5,297 nt of DNA from Ignavibacteriaceae bacterium. GTDB lineage: Bacteria; Bacteroidota; Ignavibacteria; Ignavibacteriales; Ignavibacteriaceae. Numbering within the stretch: the stretch's first letter is position 1; every line of letters begins with the position of its first letter. Below are positions 1-5,297 of this stretch, piece by piece. The DNA is taken from NCBI GenBank assembly GCA_026193755.1, contig JAPHUI010000127.1, positions 1 through 5,297 on the forward strand, written 5' to 3'. The translations under genes and the position numbers were made by a program. Below the pieces are notes generated by a model. That model was not told where the DNA came from. It saw nothing but the letters and a program-made list of their open reading frames with translations, and made no database searches.

Positions 1-1
1 T

Positions 2-1009
2 ACTTTCTATGGTGAATATGAAGATCAGTATGGCAATACTACACCACCATTGTATGTTGATAGGAAGATAAGCGGATACAAGCTTGGTGCATTTGGTGTG
101 CATCACCTAAACTTCCTGGAAAAATTCAAGTTGGATTACGGCGCAAGAGTGGATTACTTTACATATAATCAAAATCTGAATGTTTCTCCGAGGGCAACAT
201 TAACTTACCAATTTAGTCCGAAGACTTCTTTTTCAGTCAGTTCTGGTTTGTTTTATCAGAACATCCCTAATAATATTCTTGTGCAGAGCGAAGATTTTAA
301 ATCTTTGAAAACGCCATCTGCTGTTCATTATATCGCAGGTGTAAGTCATGATTTGTGGGATGCAACTAGATTAAGTGTTGAGGTTTATTACAAAGATTAT
401 TACAACTTCCCGATAAATCCTGAACAGCCGACTATGTTTTTATTCGACCAGACACAAGTGTTCGGCATTTTCTGGAGTAACGCTATACTGGAAGACAACG
501 GTAGAGCTAATGCAAAAGGAATTGAAGTGATTCTTCAGAAAAAATTAGCGGAAGATTTTTACGGCTTGGTAAGCGGTTCGCTGTCAAATTCAAGCTATGA
601 AGATTACTTCGGCAACAAACACAATAGGATTTATGATAACAGGTTCAACTTTAATATTGAGGGCGGATACATTCCGAGTAATGATTGGGAATTTAAGGTA
701 CGATGGGTTTATTCCGGCGGTGTGCCATATACACCGTTCGATTATGATGCATCGAAGGCAGCAGGCGTTGGGATCTGGGATCTCAGCAGAACAAATTCTG
801 AAAGGCTGCCGGATTATCATTCAATGAACATAAGGATTGATAAAAGATTTTACTTCAGCACTTCAAGCCTGCTCCTTTATTTAAGTGTATGGAATGTTTA
901 TAACAGGGAGAATGTTGCTTTCTATTATTGGAATGAAGTAACAAATGAAATTGACTCTCAAACACAGTGGAGCACTCTTCCGGTTATTGGTGTTGAGTAC
1001 GAGTTTTAG
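2..1009 (+). CDS. TonB-dependent receptor-like outer-membrane beta-barrel, C-terminal part (5' truncated)
   Basis: The frame is open from the left edge of the window (first full codon at 2) to a TAG at 1007-1009, so 335 residues of a longer protein are visible; the TTG at 50 is an internal leucine codon and not a start. The sequence is typical outer-membrane barrel: alternating aromatic and polar strands, many Tyr/Phe/Asn residues, and loops such as the one around SGGVPYTPFDYD. Near the end come a LPDYHSMNIRIDKRF segment, a VWNVYNRENV segment and the terminal VEYEF, ending in the Phe expected of a BAM-assembled barrel. This pattern matches C-terminal barrels of TonB-dependent receptors from Bacteroidota-like bacteria (family knowledge). 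The signal peptide, plug and any TonB box lie outside the window, so TonB dependence and substrate cannot be read. The gene converges on the AraC-type gene, with 76 bp between them. Confidence 0.85.
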   Translation, partial: TFYGEYEDQYGNTTPPLYVDRKISGYKLGAFGVHHLNFLEKFKLDYGARVDYFTYNQNLNVSPRATLTYQFSPKTSFSVSSGLFYQNIPNNILVQSEDFKSLKTPSAVHYIAGVSHDLWDATRLSVEVYYKDYYNFPINPEQPTMFLFDQTQVFGIFWSNAILEDNGRANAKGIEVILQKKLAEDFYGLVSGSLSNSSYEDYFGNKHNRIYDNRFNFNIEGGYIPSNDWEFKVRWVYSGGVPYTPFDYDASKAAGVGIWDLSRTNSERLPDYHSMNIRIDKRFYFSTSSLLLYLSVWNVYNRENVAFYYWNEVTNEIDSQTQWSTLPVIGVEYEF

Positions 1010-1027
1010 AACTGGAATCAAACAAAT

Positions 1028-1054
1028 GTCAGTCTGAGCTTGTCGAAGACTGAC
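1028..1054 (+). repeat. REP-like palindrome, copy 1
   Basis: A 27-nt hairpin unit. The 7-bp perfect stem GTCAGTC (1028-1034) pairs with GACTGAC (1048-1054) around a 13-nt loop. The core CTGAGCTTGTCGAAG (1034-1048) resembles a core I recall from dispersed intergenic palindromes in many bacterial genomes. It starts 18 nt after the receptor stop codon and is one half of an inverted pair with the unit at 1056-1082. Confidence 0.75.
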
Positions 1055-1055
1055 A

Positions 1056-1082
1056 GTCACACTTCGATAAACTCAGTGTGAC
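1056..1082 (-). repeat. REP-like palindrome, copy 2 (inverted)
   Basis: A 27-nt unit, the reverse-complement counterpart of the palindrome at 1028-1054. The stem GTCACACT (1056-1063) pairs with AGTGTGAC (1075-1082). Read on the - strand, it matches copy 1 at 21 of 27 positions. Four of the six differences form two compensated base pairs in the stem. It lies 3 nt from the stop codon of the AraC-type gene. Confidence 0.75.
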
Positions 1083-1085
1083 AAC

Positions 1086-2243
1086 TCAAGCAACCTTTTC
1101 TTTCCGGGTATCATTCCTGTATCGAGCAGGAGTGATGCCTGTAGATTTTTTAAATGCAGAATAAAACGCAGATTTAGAACTAAAACCTGCTTCAAATCCA
1201 AGCGCTAGTATGCTGAATCTATTTTCAGGGTCATTTTCAATTAATCTTTTAACTTCTTCAACCCGGTAAGCATTTACATAATCATAAAAATTTTGGTTTA
1301 GCTTTCTGTTGATTATTTCGGAAAGGTTGTGAGTTGATATATTTATCATCGATGCAAGTTCCGAAAGGTTCAGATCATTATTCAGATATGGTTTTTGATT
1401 TTTCATAATCTCGTTTAGCTTATCAATAGCATCTGTCGCTGACTGATCTGTTAATCCCGATTTTTTGTAAGATCCGTTTTTATCTTTTGTCTGTTTTGAA
1501 GGCGGTTCAACTTCAGTTATTAAAACAACCTCGGGCTGGCGTAGACTTCTGTATCCAATTAAAAATATGAACACTGCCATTCCTATATATATAAGAATGT
1601 TTGCTCTTATTGCTTCCCCGTAAACGAAATTGGTAGCATAGGCTAAAATCACAATCAACCATATAGCGGCAGATCCTATTACAAAATACAAAAGCCATCG
1701 CAAGTTAATTTTATCTATGTTTGAAAATGTTTCCTTTATTCTGTTGTTGTAATTGATTGCTTCCCGGACAGTAAGAAAAGTATAAATCACACCGGATACA
1801 GGAATCAGGTTTCCAACCAGTGCGAAATGCCAAAGCACTACATTATCGGGTACCATCAGGTTTTCATAGAATGACTGCGGCTGAAAATAGAAAAAGAACA
1901 GTCCATAAATTTGTACTAATATAAAAGGGATATAATTGAGATAATATACTGGTTTAAAAACCTTTTCATTTCGTGTTAATATCAAAACATAGATAAAAAT
2001 ATTGGGTCCATAAATGTATGGGAGGGTGTTGTTTATCGCCATTAACTGAGGAACCTTTAAAATATCGCCGGTTGCAAATAGAATACTTACTACAAGATCG
2101 ATCGCAAATAAAAGCATTGTTATTGCAAGCACCCGGTTTGCGAGATGGTTTTCTTTTTTTCGGAATAATACTACGGAAAGCTGCACAGCCTGTGCCGCAC
2201 CGATGATGAAGATGTAAATTATTATTTGTTTAAACTGAAGCAC
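1086..2243 (-). CDS. Membrane-anchored AraC-family transcriptional regulator (seven N-terminal helices plus C-terminal HTH)
   Basis: This 385-residue protein has seven hydrophobic segments at about residues 6-27, 36-57, 73-90, 102-121, 137-158, 181-203 and 213-232. A charged linker (about 240-275) leads to a C-terminal AraC-type domain. Its first helix-turn-helix lies at about 293-312 ([20 protein letters not shown]) and its second at about 343-366; the family signature runs [14 protein letters not shown], then TGITPARYR (353-376). Proteins of this build are likely membrane sensors that regulate DNA directly; the ligand is unknown. The start is GTG at 2243-2241, forced by an in-frame TGA two codons upstream (2249-2247). 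A GGTGA stretch just upstream may serve as ribosome binding site, though the spacing is short. It lies 56 bp downstream of the TonB-like gene on the same strand with no hairpin between them, so cotranscription is plausible. A weak TATATT at 2275-2270 could also start a separate transcript. Confidence 0.88.
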   Translation of the reverse strand: MLQFKQIIIYIFIIGAAQAVQLSVVLFRKKENHLANRVLAITMLLFAIDLVVSILFATGDILKVPQLMAINNTLPYIYGPNIFIYVLILTRNEKVFKPVYYLNYIPFILVQIYGLFFFYFQPQSFYENLMVPDNVVLWHFALVGNLIPVSGVIYTFLTVREAINYNNRIKETFSNIDKINLRWLLYFVIGSAAIWLIVILAYATNFVYGEAIRANILIYIGMAVFIFLIGYRSLRQPEVVLITEVEPPSKQTKDKNGSYKKSGLTDQSATDAIDKLNEIMKNQKPYLNNDLNLSELASMINISTHNLSEIINRKLNQNFYDYVNAYRVEEVKRLIENDPENRFSILALGFEAGFSSKSAFYSAFKKSTGITPARYRNDTRKEKVA

Positions 2244-2299
2244 AAATCACCATTCGAATTCATAATTTCAATATAATGTTTTAATTCTTTTGTATGATT

Positions 2300-4036
2300 T
2301 TAATTTTCTTTAGTAAAAACAGCAACAGGGTAATAAGTATAAATTTCTTTCTTCACAAGCTTACTAATTCCATCAGGGGTGTACTGGTCGTAGTAAATAA
2401 CATCTATTGGTTCACCGGATTGTGTCTGGAGAATTCCGTCGTTTTGTTTTGCAACGGAGCTTTCGCTTAAGATTACTGCAACAAATTTATATGAGTCGTT
2501 TTCGGTTTCTGCAAAAATAACTTCTTCCATATCCCCGGAAATCTTTCCCCTTAAAAACCCTTTAACATACTGTCGTGTATTTGGATCGAGATTGCGGTCA
2601 GCATCCTGTATAACAATCCTGTTCAGCTCGTTTATTCCAAAGTGCTCGTAAACTTCGGTGTAAGTTTTATCTGTCAAATAAATTTCTGCAGAAGAACCCA
2701 TCAGCAGGACATCTCCCCAGGAATTCGGATTCATCCACGTGTAAGTGTGCAAATTGCCCGGCAGGTATTTATCGGTAACCCAGAATAATCTTTTTTCGAA
2801 TCCATCGTTTGCTTTTACGCTTGTGTTCACAAAAAAATGAAAACCAATTGTGCTGCCAAGTAATCCATTAACGTATTTAAGTTCTTCATCGGTTTTAAAC
2901 ACAGCTTCAACAATGTAACCTTTTTCTGTTCGCTGTACATAAAAGGGAGTAGACCTTGCAAACAAGCTGTGTCTTCCCAGAGCTTTACCAAAATAGGGTC
3001 GGTAAGGTGCAAACCAGAACTGGAAGCATCCGGCATCAAAATCATTCAGCATCTTCCTGTTCAGAGCATCGAACCAGACTTCCAAAGAGTTTGTTGTCCA
3101 CCAAGCACCGGCATCTTCTCTTATGGGGTAAGGATCGGTTACTTCCGCTGCCAAAAATATTTCATCGAAATCCCAAGCAAGATAAACCTTAGCAGTAAAC
3201 TTCGGATCGGAATAATCTTTAAAAGGAGTCATCGGCTGAGTCAGATCCCATTCGTCGAGATTTCCGTCGGGAACAAACTCTTTGTTCATTCTCGGCGCAA
3301 GTCCGATTCGCAACGATTTGAAAGTTGTTTCCTGTGTTCGTTCAAATTTTTCTTCTGATTCTACTGGTGGTTCAGGAAGTATTGCATACTTTGCCTGCTT
3401 ATGCGAAAAGTTCGGATAACGAGTTGTTGCATCATCGACAACGTTTATTGCTTCTTCAACTCTAAGTCTTTCCAGCTTGCGGTTTAACATCTCTTTGTTT
3501 TCTTCAGATTGAACTGTGTGCTCGGGCATTTCGTAATCTATTTCAGAGCCTTCATAAGTTATATCAAGTTGAACATTGCCCTCATCTTCGCCCTGGCCTT
3601 TACCTTTGTCATTTTCTGAACCTGTCCTGCCGGAACCCTCTTCCTCAATATACTGACCGAGTGCTTTTTTCAGGCTATCAAGATTATTTCCGTCACCTTC
3701 ACCAAAATAATTTTCTGTGATGTTGTTTATTTTCTCTTTATCAATATCGGATGAAGTAACAACATCGGAGAAATTATCAACCTGTTTTTCAGTCAGTTCT
3801 GGTTTGTATTTTTCAATTAATTCCTTTACCTGCTCTTTTCTTAATTCCTTTTCTTCAATCTGTTTCTTTATCAATTCTTTGAATTTTGTCTCTTCCTCTT
3901 TTTTCTTTTCTTCTGCTATTTCTTTTTGAACCTGTTCGGGAGGTTCGGATTTTGCAAGTCCGAAGAAGTCGGTTGAGTAAAGCCACAAAAACAGCAGCAG
4001 ATGAATTATTGTAGAAAAGAAATAGAAACGCTTCAT
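2300..4036 (-). CDS. TonB/TolA-like energy-transducer arm with CBM9-like and Ig-like periplasmic domains
   Basis: A 578-residue protein. Residues 5-22 form one membrane helix containing S8-x3-H12 and L19, the spacing of Ser16/His20/Leu27 in the E. coli TonB SHLS motif; no Pro-rich region follows. Residues 31-90 are a Glu/Lys-rich probable coiled coil, TolA-like, followed by an acidic Gly/Ser linker (about 131-155) and a second charged segment to about 240. Residues 243-447 match a CBM9-type carbohydrate-binding (DOMON-like) fold: DGNLDEW at 257-263, VYLAWD at 284-289, AEVTDP near 297-302, then WW (312-313), SLEVWFD (317-323), FQFWF (338-342), IGFHFFVN (397-404) and W434/W440. Residues 450-556 look like an adhesin-type Ig-like domain (VIQDADRNLDP, SGDMEEVIFAETEND, DGILQTQSGE, VIYYD). 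No TonB_C domain is seen. Its ATG overlaps the exbD stop. Motor coupling and periplasmic location are inferred; the ligand is unknown. Confidence 0.8.
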   Translation of the reverse strand: MKRFYFFSTIIHLLLFLWLYSTDFFGLAKSEPPEQVQKEIAEEKKKEEETKFKELIKKQIEEKELRKEQVKELIEKYKPELTEKQVDNFSDVVTSSDIDKEKINNITENYFGEGDGNNLDSLKKALGQYIEEEGSGRTGSENDKGKGQGEDEGNVQLDITYEGSEIDYEMPEHTVQSEENKEMLNRKLERLRVEEAINVVDDATTRYPNFSHKQAKYAILPEPPVESEEKFERTQETTFKSLRIGLAPRMNKEFVPDGNLDEWDLTQPMTPFKDYSDPKFTAKVYLAWDFDEIFLAAEVTDPYPIREDAGAWWTTNSLEVWFDALNRKMLNDFDAGCFQFWFAPYRPYFGKALGRHSLFARSTPFYVQRTEKGYIVEAVFKTDEELKYVNGLLGSTIGFHFFVNTSVKANDGFEKRLFWVTDKYLPGNLHTYTWMNPNSWGDVLLMGSSAEIYLTDKTYTEVYEHFGINELNRIVIQDADRNLDPNTRQYVKGFLRGKISGDMEEVIFAETENDSYKFVAVILSESSVAKQNDGILQTQSGEPIDVIYYDQYTPDGISKLVKKEIYTYYPVAVFTKEN

Positions 4037-4443
4037 TGCACTTCCTTCACGGCGAAAGAGATTTTTTCTATTCCCAGCTTTCGTGCAATATCTGTAAGCC
4101 GCATTACTTTTTGAATATCTGCACCCTGTTCCGACCTTACTAGTATAACTTCTTTGCTGCCCTGAGCGAAAATATTTTTTATTCTTTCCTCAAGCTGGCT
4201 TTCTTCAACTACTTCATTTTTAATGTAGAAGTTTCCGCTCTTGTGGATTTCGACAATGAGTGCGTTTTCAATCTTCGTCATTTCCGACTGATCTGAAACA
4301 GGCAGGTTCATCGGTAGGATTTTTTCTTCTTCCTGCACTGTAATTGTGAGAATGAAGAATATGGTTAAAAGAAAAATTGCATCCAGCAATGGCATAAAGT
4401 TGAAGGAATAACCTTCGTCCTCTTTTTCAATTTCAGTTTTCAT
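4033..4443 (-). CDS. exbD: ExbD/TolR-family proton-channel subunit
   Basis: A 136-residue protein of normal ExbD size. A short charged cytoplasmic N-terminus leads into one membrane helix (about 18-36) with the family motif MPLLDAIFLLTIFFILT. D21 corresponds to the pore aspartate (Asp25 in E. coli ExbD) that carries protons. The periplasmic domain (about 40-136) has the usual pattern: NFYIKNEVV, then EVILVRSEQGAD, then KVMRLTDIARKLGIEKISFAV. I chose the ATG at 4443-4441 because it gives the standard N-terminus and an 11-nt overlap with the end of exbB. The frame stays open upstream to 4536, and an ATG at 4467 would add eight residues, but further extension lies wholly within exbB. The stop TGA overlaps the ATG of the next gene. 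By family, it works with ExbB to use the proton gradient to drive a TonB/TolA-type arm. TolR or a related motor subunit is the alternative name. Confidence 0.92.
   Translation of the reverse strand: MKTEIEKEDEGYSFNFMPLLDAIFLLTIFFILTITVQEEEKILPMNLPVSDQSEMTKIENALIVEIHKSGNFYIKNEVVEESQLEERIKNIFAQGSKEVILVRSEQGADIQKVMRLTDIARKLGIEKISFAVKEVQ
4043..4048 (-). promoter_or_regulatory. Ribosome binding site of the TonB/TolA-like gene
   Basis: Read on the - strand, GAAGGA lies 6 nt before the ATG at 4036-4034, inside the end of exbD. It is the clearest Shine-Dalgarno-like site in the window and supports this start. Together with the ATGA start/stop overlap it suggests translation coupled to exbD. Confidence 0.6.
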
Positions 4444-5056
4444 TTTTTGCTGAGATAGTTTGTACATAATCTTCAATATGTTTTGAAAGAGCTGAAATAC
4501 TTTTTCTTGTTCTATATTTAATGAAGTAATGCCCAAACATTGTGTAAGCAGCGATCACCAATCCTGCAATAGTGGTGCTCAATGCCATTCCAATTCCACG
4601 CGACAGCATCTGGAACTTTTCTGTCCCGCCTAGATCACCGATTGACAAAAATGCTTCTGCAAGTCCGAGCACTGTTCCCAAAATGCCAAGTAGCGGTGCA
4701 AGCTGGACAATAAATATGAGAGCGTGCAATCGCTTTTTCTGTGAGGAATCTTCTTCAACAAGTGCATCATCAATTATCTGTTTATTTGGCGAAGGATTTG
4801 AGGAATCCGGTTTTAGTTTGGCAATGTATTTTCCAATTGAGAGATTTTCTTTGCTGGAAACTTTTTGTTTTACATTTTCATCATTCGACTTTACTACACT
4901 TTTCAGCATAGAGAAAAAATCGTCATAGCGAGCATTTTGCTTGTAGATAAAAACCAGCCGCTCGATTATTATTGCCAGTGAGATTATTGAAATGACCAGA
5001 AGTATATAAATTATTATCCCACCCTGTAGGAACATGTTTAGATAAGATTGCTCCAT
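4433..5056 (-). CDS. exbB: ExbB/TolQ/MotA-family proton-channel subunit
   Basis: A 207-residue protein with three membrane helices at about 11-33, 109-135 and 154-178 and a cytoplasmic loop at about 40-108. The family core is clear: QLAPLLGILGTVLGLAEAF (118-136) with T128 in the pore-lining position, then SRGIGMALSTTIAGLVIAAY (152-171) with T161/T162. These Thr residues correspond to those lining the ExbB/TolQ channel. Topology and length fit ExbB/TolQ rather than MotA. The ATG at 5056-5054 leaves a short N-terminus before helix 1; the ribosome binding site before it is weak (GGATTAG, 3 nt from ATG). It is the first gene of the tight operon exbB-exbD-TonB-like, so the proteins probably form one inner-membrane motor. 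ExbB versus TolQ cannot be settled here; no tolB or pal gene is visible. Confidence 0.92.
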   Translation of the reverse strand: MEQSYLNMFLQGGIIIYILLVISIISLAIIIERLVFIYKQNARYDDFFSMLKSVVKSNDENVKQKVSSKENLSIGKYIAKLKPDSSNPSPNKQIIDDALVEEDSSQKKRLHALIFIVQLAPLLGILGTVLGLAEAFLSIGDLGGTEKFQMLSRGIGMALSTTIAGLVIAAYTMFGHYFIKYRTRKSISALSKHIEDYVQTISAKNEN

Positions 5057-5101
5057 TTTCTAATCCGTGGATATTGAGAAAAAGATTACCGTAAAGTTAC
5101 G

Positions 5102-5107
5102 ATTATA
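5102..5107 (-). promoter_or_regulatory. Possible -10 element of the exbB operon promoter
   Basis: On the - strand TATAAT lies 45 nt before the exbB ATG, in the AT-rich gap upstream of the operon. No convincing -35 box sits at 16-18 nt. TAACTTTA, close to the Bacteroidota -7 consensus TAnnTTTG, occurs at 5099-5092, also without a proper upstream TTTG. One of these probably starts the transcript, but the choice is a guess. Confidence 0.3.
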
Positions 5108-5145
5108 TGAGAATAATTATTTGCAGAGTTTGATGAAAGTAGTCT

Positions 5146-5170
5146 TGACCGTCACGGTCAGAGCCGTGAC
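5146..5170. repeat. Nested palindrome with two alternative hairpins
   Basis: TGACCGT-C-ACGGTCA (5146-5160) is a perfect 15-nt palindrome. It overlaps a second hairpin, GTCACGG (5151-5157) pairing with CCGTGAC (5164-5170) around a 6-nt loop. The two cannot form together. It is GC-rich in an AT-rich gap, about 40 bp upstream of the putative -10 of the exbB operon. It could be a REP-type repeat or an operator. Confidence 0.6.
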
Positions 5171-5210
5171 ATCCAGCGTGATTGTCATTGTGGCTTGCCC
5201 AGAATCTAAC
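5171..5210. other. Non-coding spacer with possible decayed repeat
   Basis: No start codon with a supported reading frame is seen. GTCATTGTGGCTTGCCCAG, followed by AATCTAAC (5184-5210), loosely resembles a repeat core I recall from bacterial intergenic regions (GTCATTCTGAAC, then CAGAATCT), so it may be a degraded repeat unit between two palindromes. Confidence 0.25.
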
Positions 5211-5252
5211 GCCGTCTGATTCCCGAGTCGCTCCGCTCCCGGGAATGACGGC
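5211..5252. repeat. GC-rich palindromic repeat with long stem
   Basis: The left arm GCCGTC (5211-5216), a TG bulge, and ATTCCCG (5219-5225) pair with CGGGAAT and GACGGC (5240-5252). This gives a 13-bp stem with one 2-nt bulge and a 14-nt loop (5226-5239). The ATTCCCG/CGGGAATGACGG arms resemble dispersed palindromic repeats I recall from other bacterial genomes. No long T run follows on either side, so I label it a repeat, though it could end transcription of a gene beyond the right edge. Confidence 0.7.
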
Positions 5253-5297
5253 TTTGGCATTTTAAACCAAAACTAAAAATCCCCTCCTATTTACAGA

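Larger units (their letters stand above)
1028..1082. terminator. Possible bidirectional terminator between convergent genes
   Basis: Two adjacent strong hairpins sit in the 76-bp gap between the 3' ends of the receptor gene (+) and the AraC-type gene (-). The position suits a shared transcription end. Neither side has a classical run of T after the stem: the - strand exit has only a modestly T-rich stretch (complement of 1010-1027). Termination is therefore inferred from position and structure, and the elements may simply be mobile REP-type repeats. Confidence 0.35.

Noticed and set aside
590..827. Two overlapping 76-codon frames on opposite strands inside the receptor gene
   Set aside because: Both are out of frame with a clear barrel coding sequence and show no domain, helix or ribosome binding site.
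50..1009. Receptor gene starting at TTG 50
   Set aside because: The frame stays open to the left edge with barrel-like sequence (TFYGEYEDQYGN), so this is an internal leucine of a truncated gene.
1010..1085. CRISPR or small-RNA gene at the double palindrome
   Set aside because: Only two units in opposite orientation without spacers, and no promoter; a REP-like pair explains it better.
2956..3358. Open frames on the + strand opposite the TonB-like gene
   Set aside because: They are antisense to the well-supported CBM9-like domain and have no recognisable protein features.
3717..3929. Ser/Phe-rich + strand frame
   Set aside because: It is the antisense of the Glu/Lys-rich coiled coil, where GAA and AAA codons read as TTC and TTT; composition explains it.
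4444..4536. Longer N-terminus for ExbD starting at 4536
   Set aside because: These 31 residues lie inside the exbB coding region and do not look like ExbD; the ATG at 4443 gives the standard N-terminus and length.
4572..4928. 118-codon frame opposite exbB
   Set aside because: Antisense of the conserved ExbB core, with no recognisable motif.

Overview
The window is a 5.3 kb piece of a moderately AT-rich bacterial chromosome. Three things suggest a Gram-negative member of the Bacteroidota/Ignavibacteriota (FCB) group: a TonB-dependent outer-membrane barrel, an ExbB/ExbD motor, and a seven-helix membrane protein fused to an AraC-type DNA-binding domain. The lineage is an inference from gene style. 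No rRNA or other marker gene is present.

Layout. (1) Positions 2-1009, + strand: the C-terminal part of a TonB-dependent receptor-like barrel, cut by the left edge. (2) Positions 1010-1085: a short gap between convergent genes, filled by two 27-nt palindromes in opposite orientation, each a REP-like hairpin. (3) Positions 1086-5056: four genes on the - strand, read from right to left: exbB (5056-4433), exbD (4443-4033), a TonB/TolA-like gene (4036-2300) and, after 56 bp, a membrane-bound AraC-family regulator (2243-1086). The first three overlap (11 nt, then 4 nt) and are almost certainly one operon. The regulator may be its last gene. (4) Positions 5057-5297: no gene; a putative promoter for the operon and a patchwork of GC-rich palindromic repeats.

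The main point of interest is the third operon gene. Its N-terminus looks like TonB or TolA: one membrane helix carrying the Ser-x3-His motif used to couple to ExbB/ExbD or TolQ/TolR, then a long Glu/Lys-rich coiled coil. Where TonB_C or TolA domain III would be expected, it instead carries a carbohydrate-binding family 9 (CBM9)-like domain and a second Ig-like beta domain. The operon therefore seems to encode a proton-driven inner-membrane motor whose periplasmic arm ends in a putative glycan-binding module. No function can be assigned from sequence alone. Candidate partners are peptidoglycan, surface or imported glycans, or an outer-membrane protein, and the 7TM-AraC protein could be a dedicated membrane sensor.
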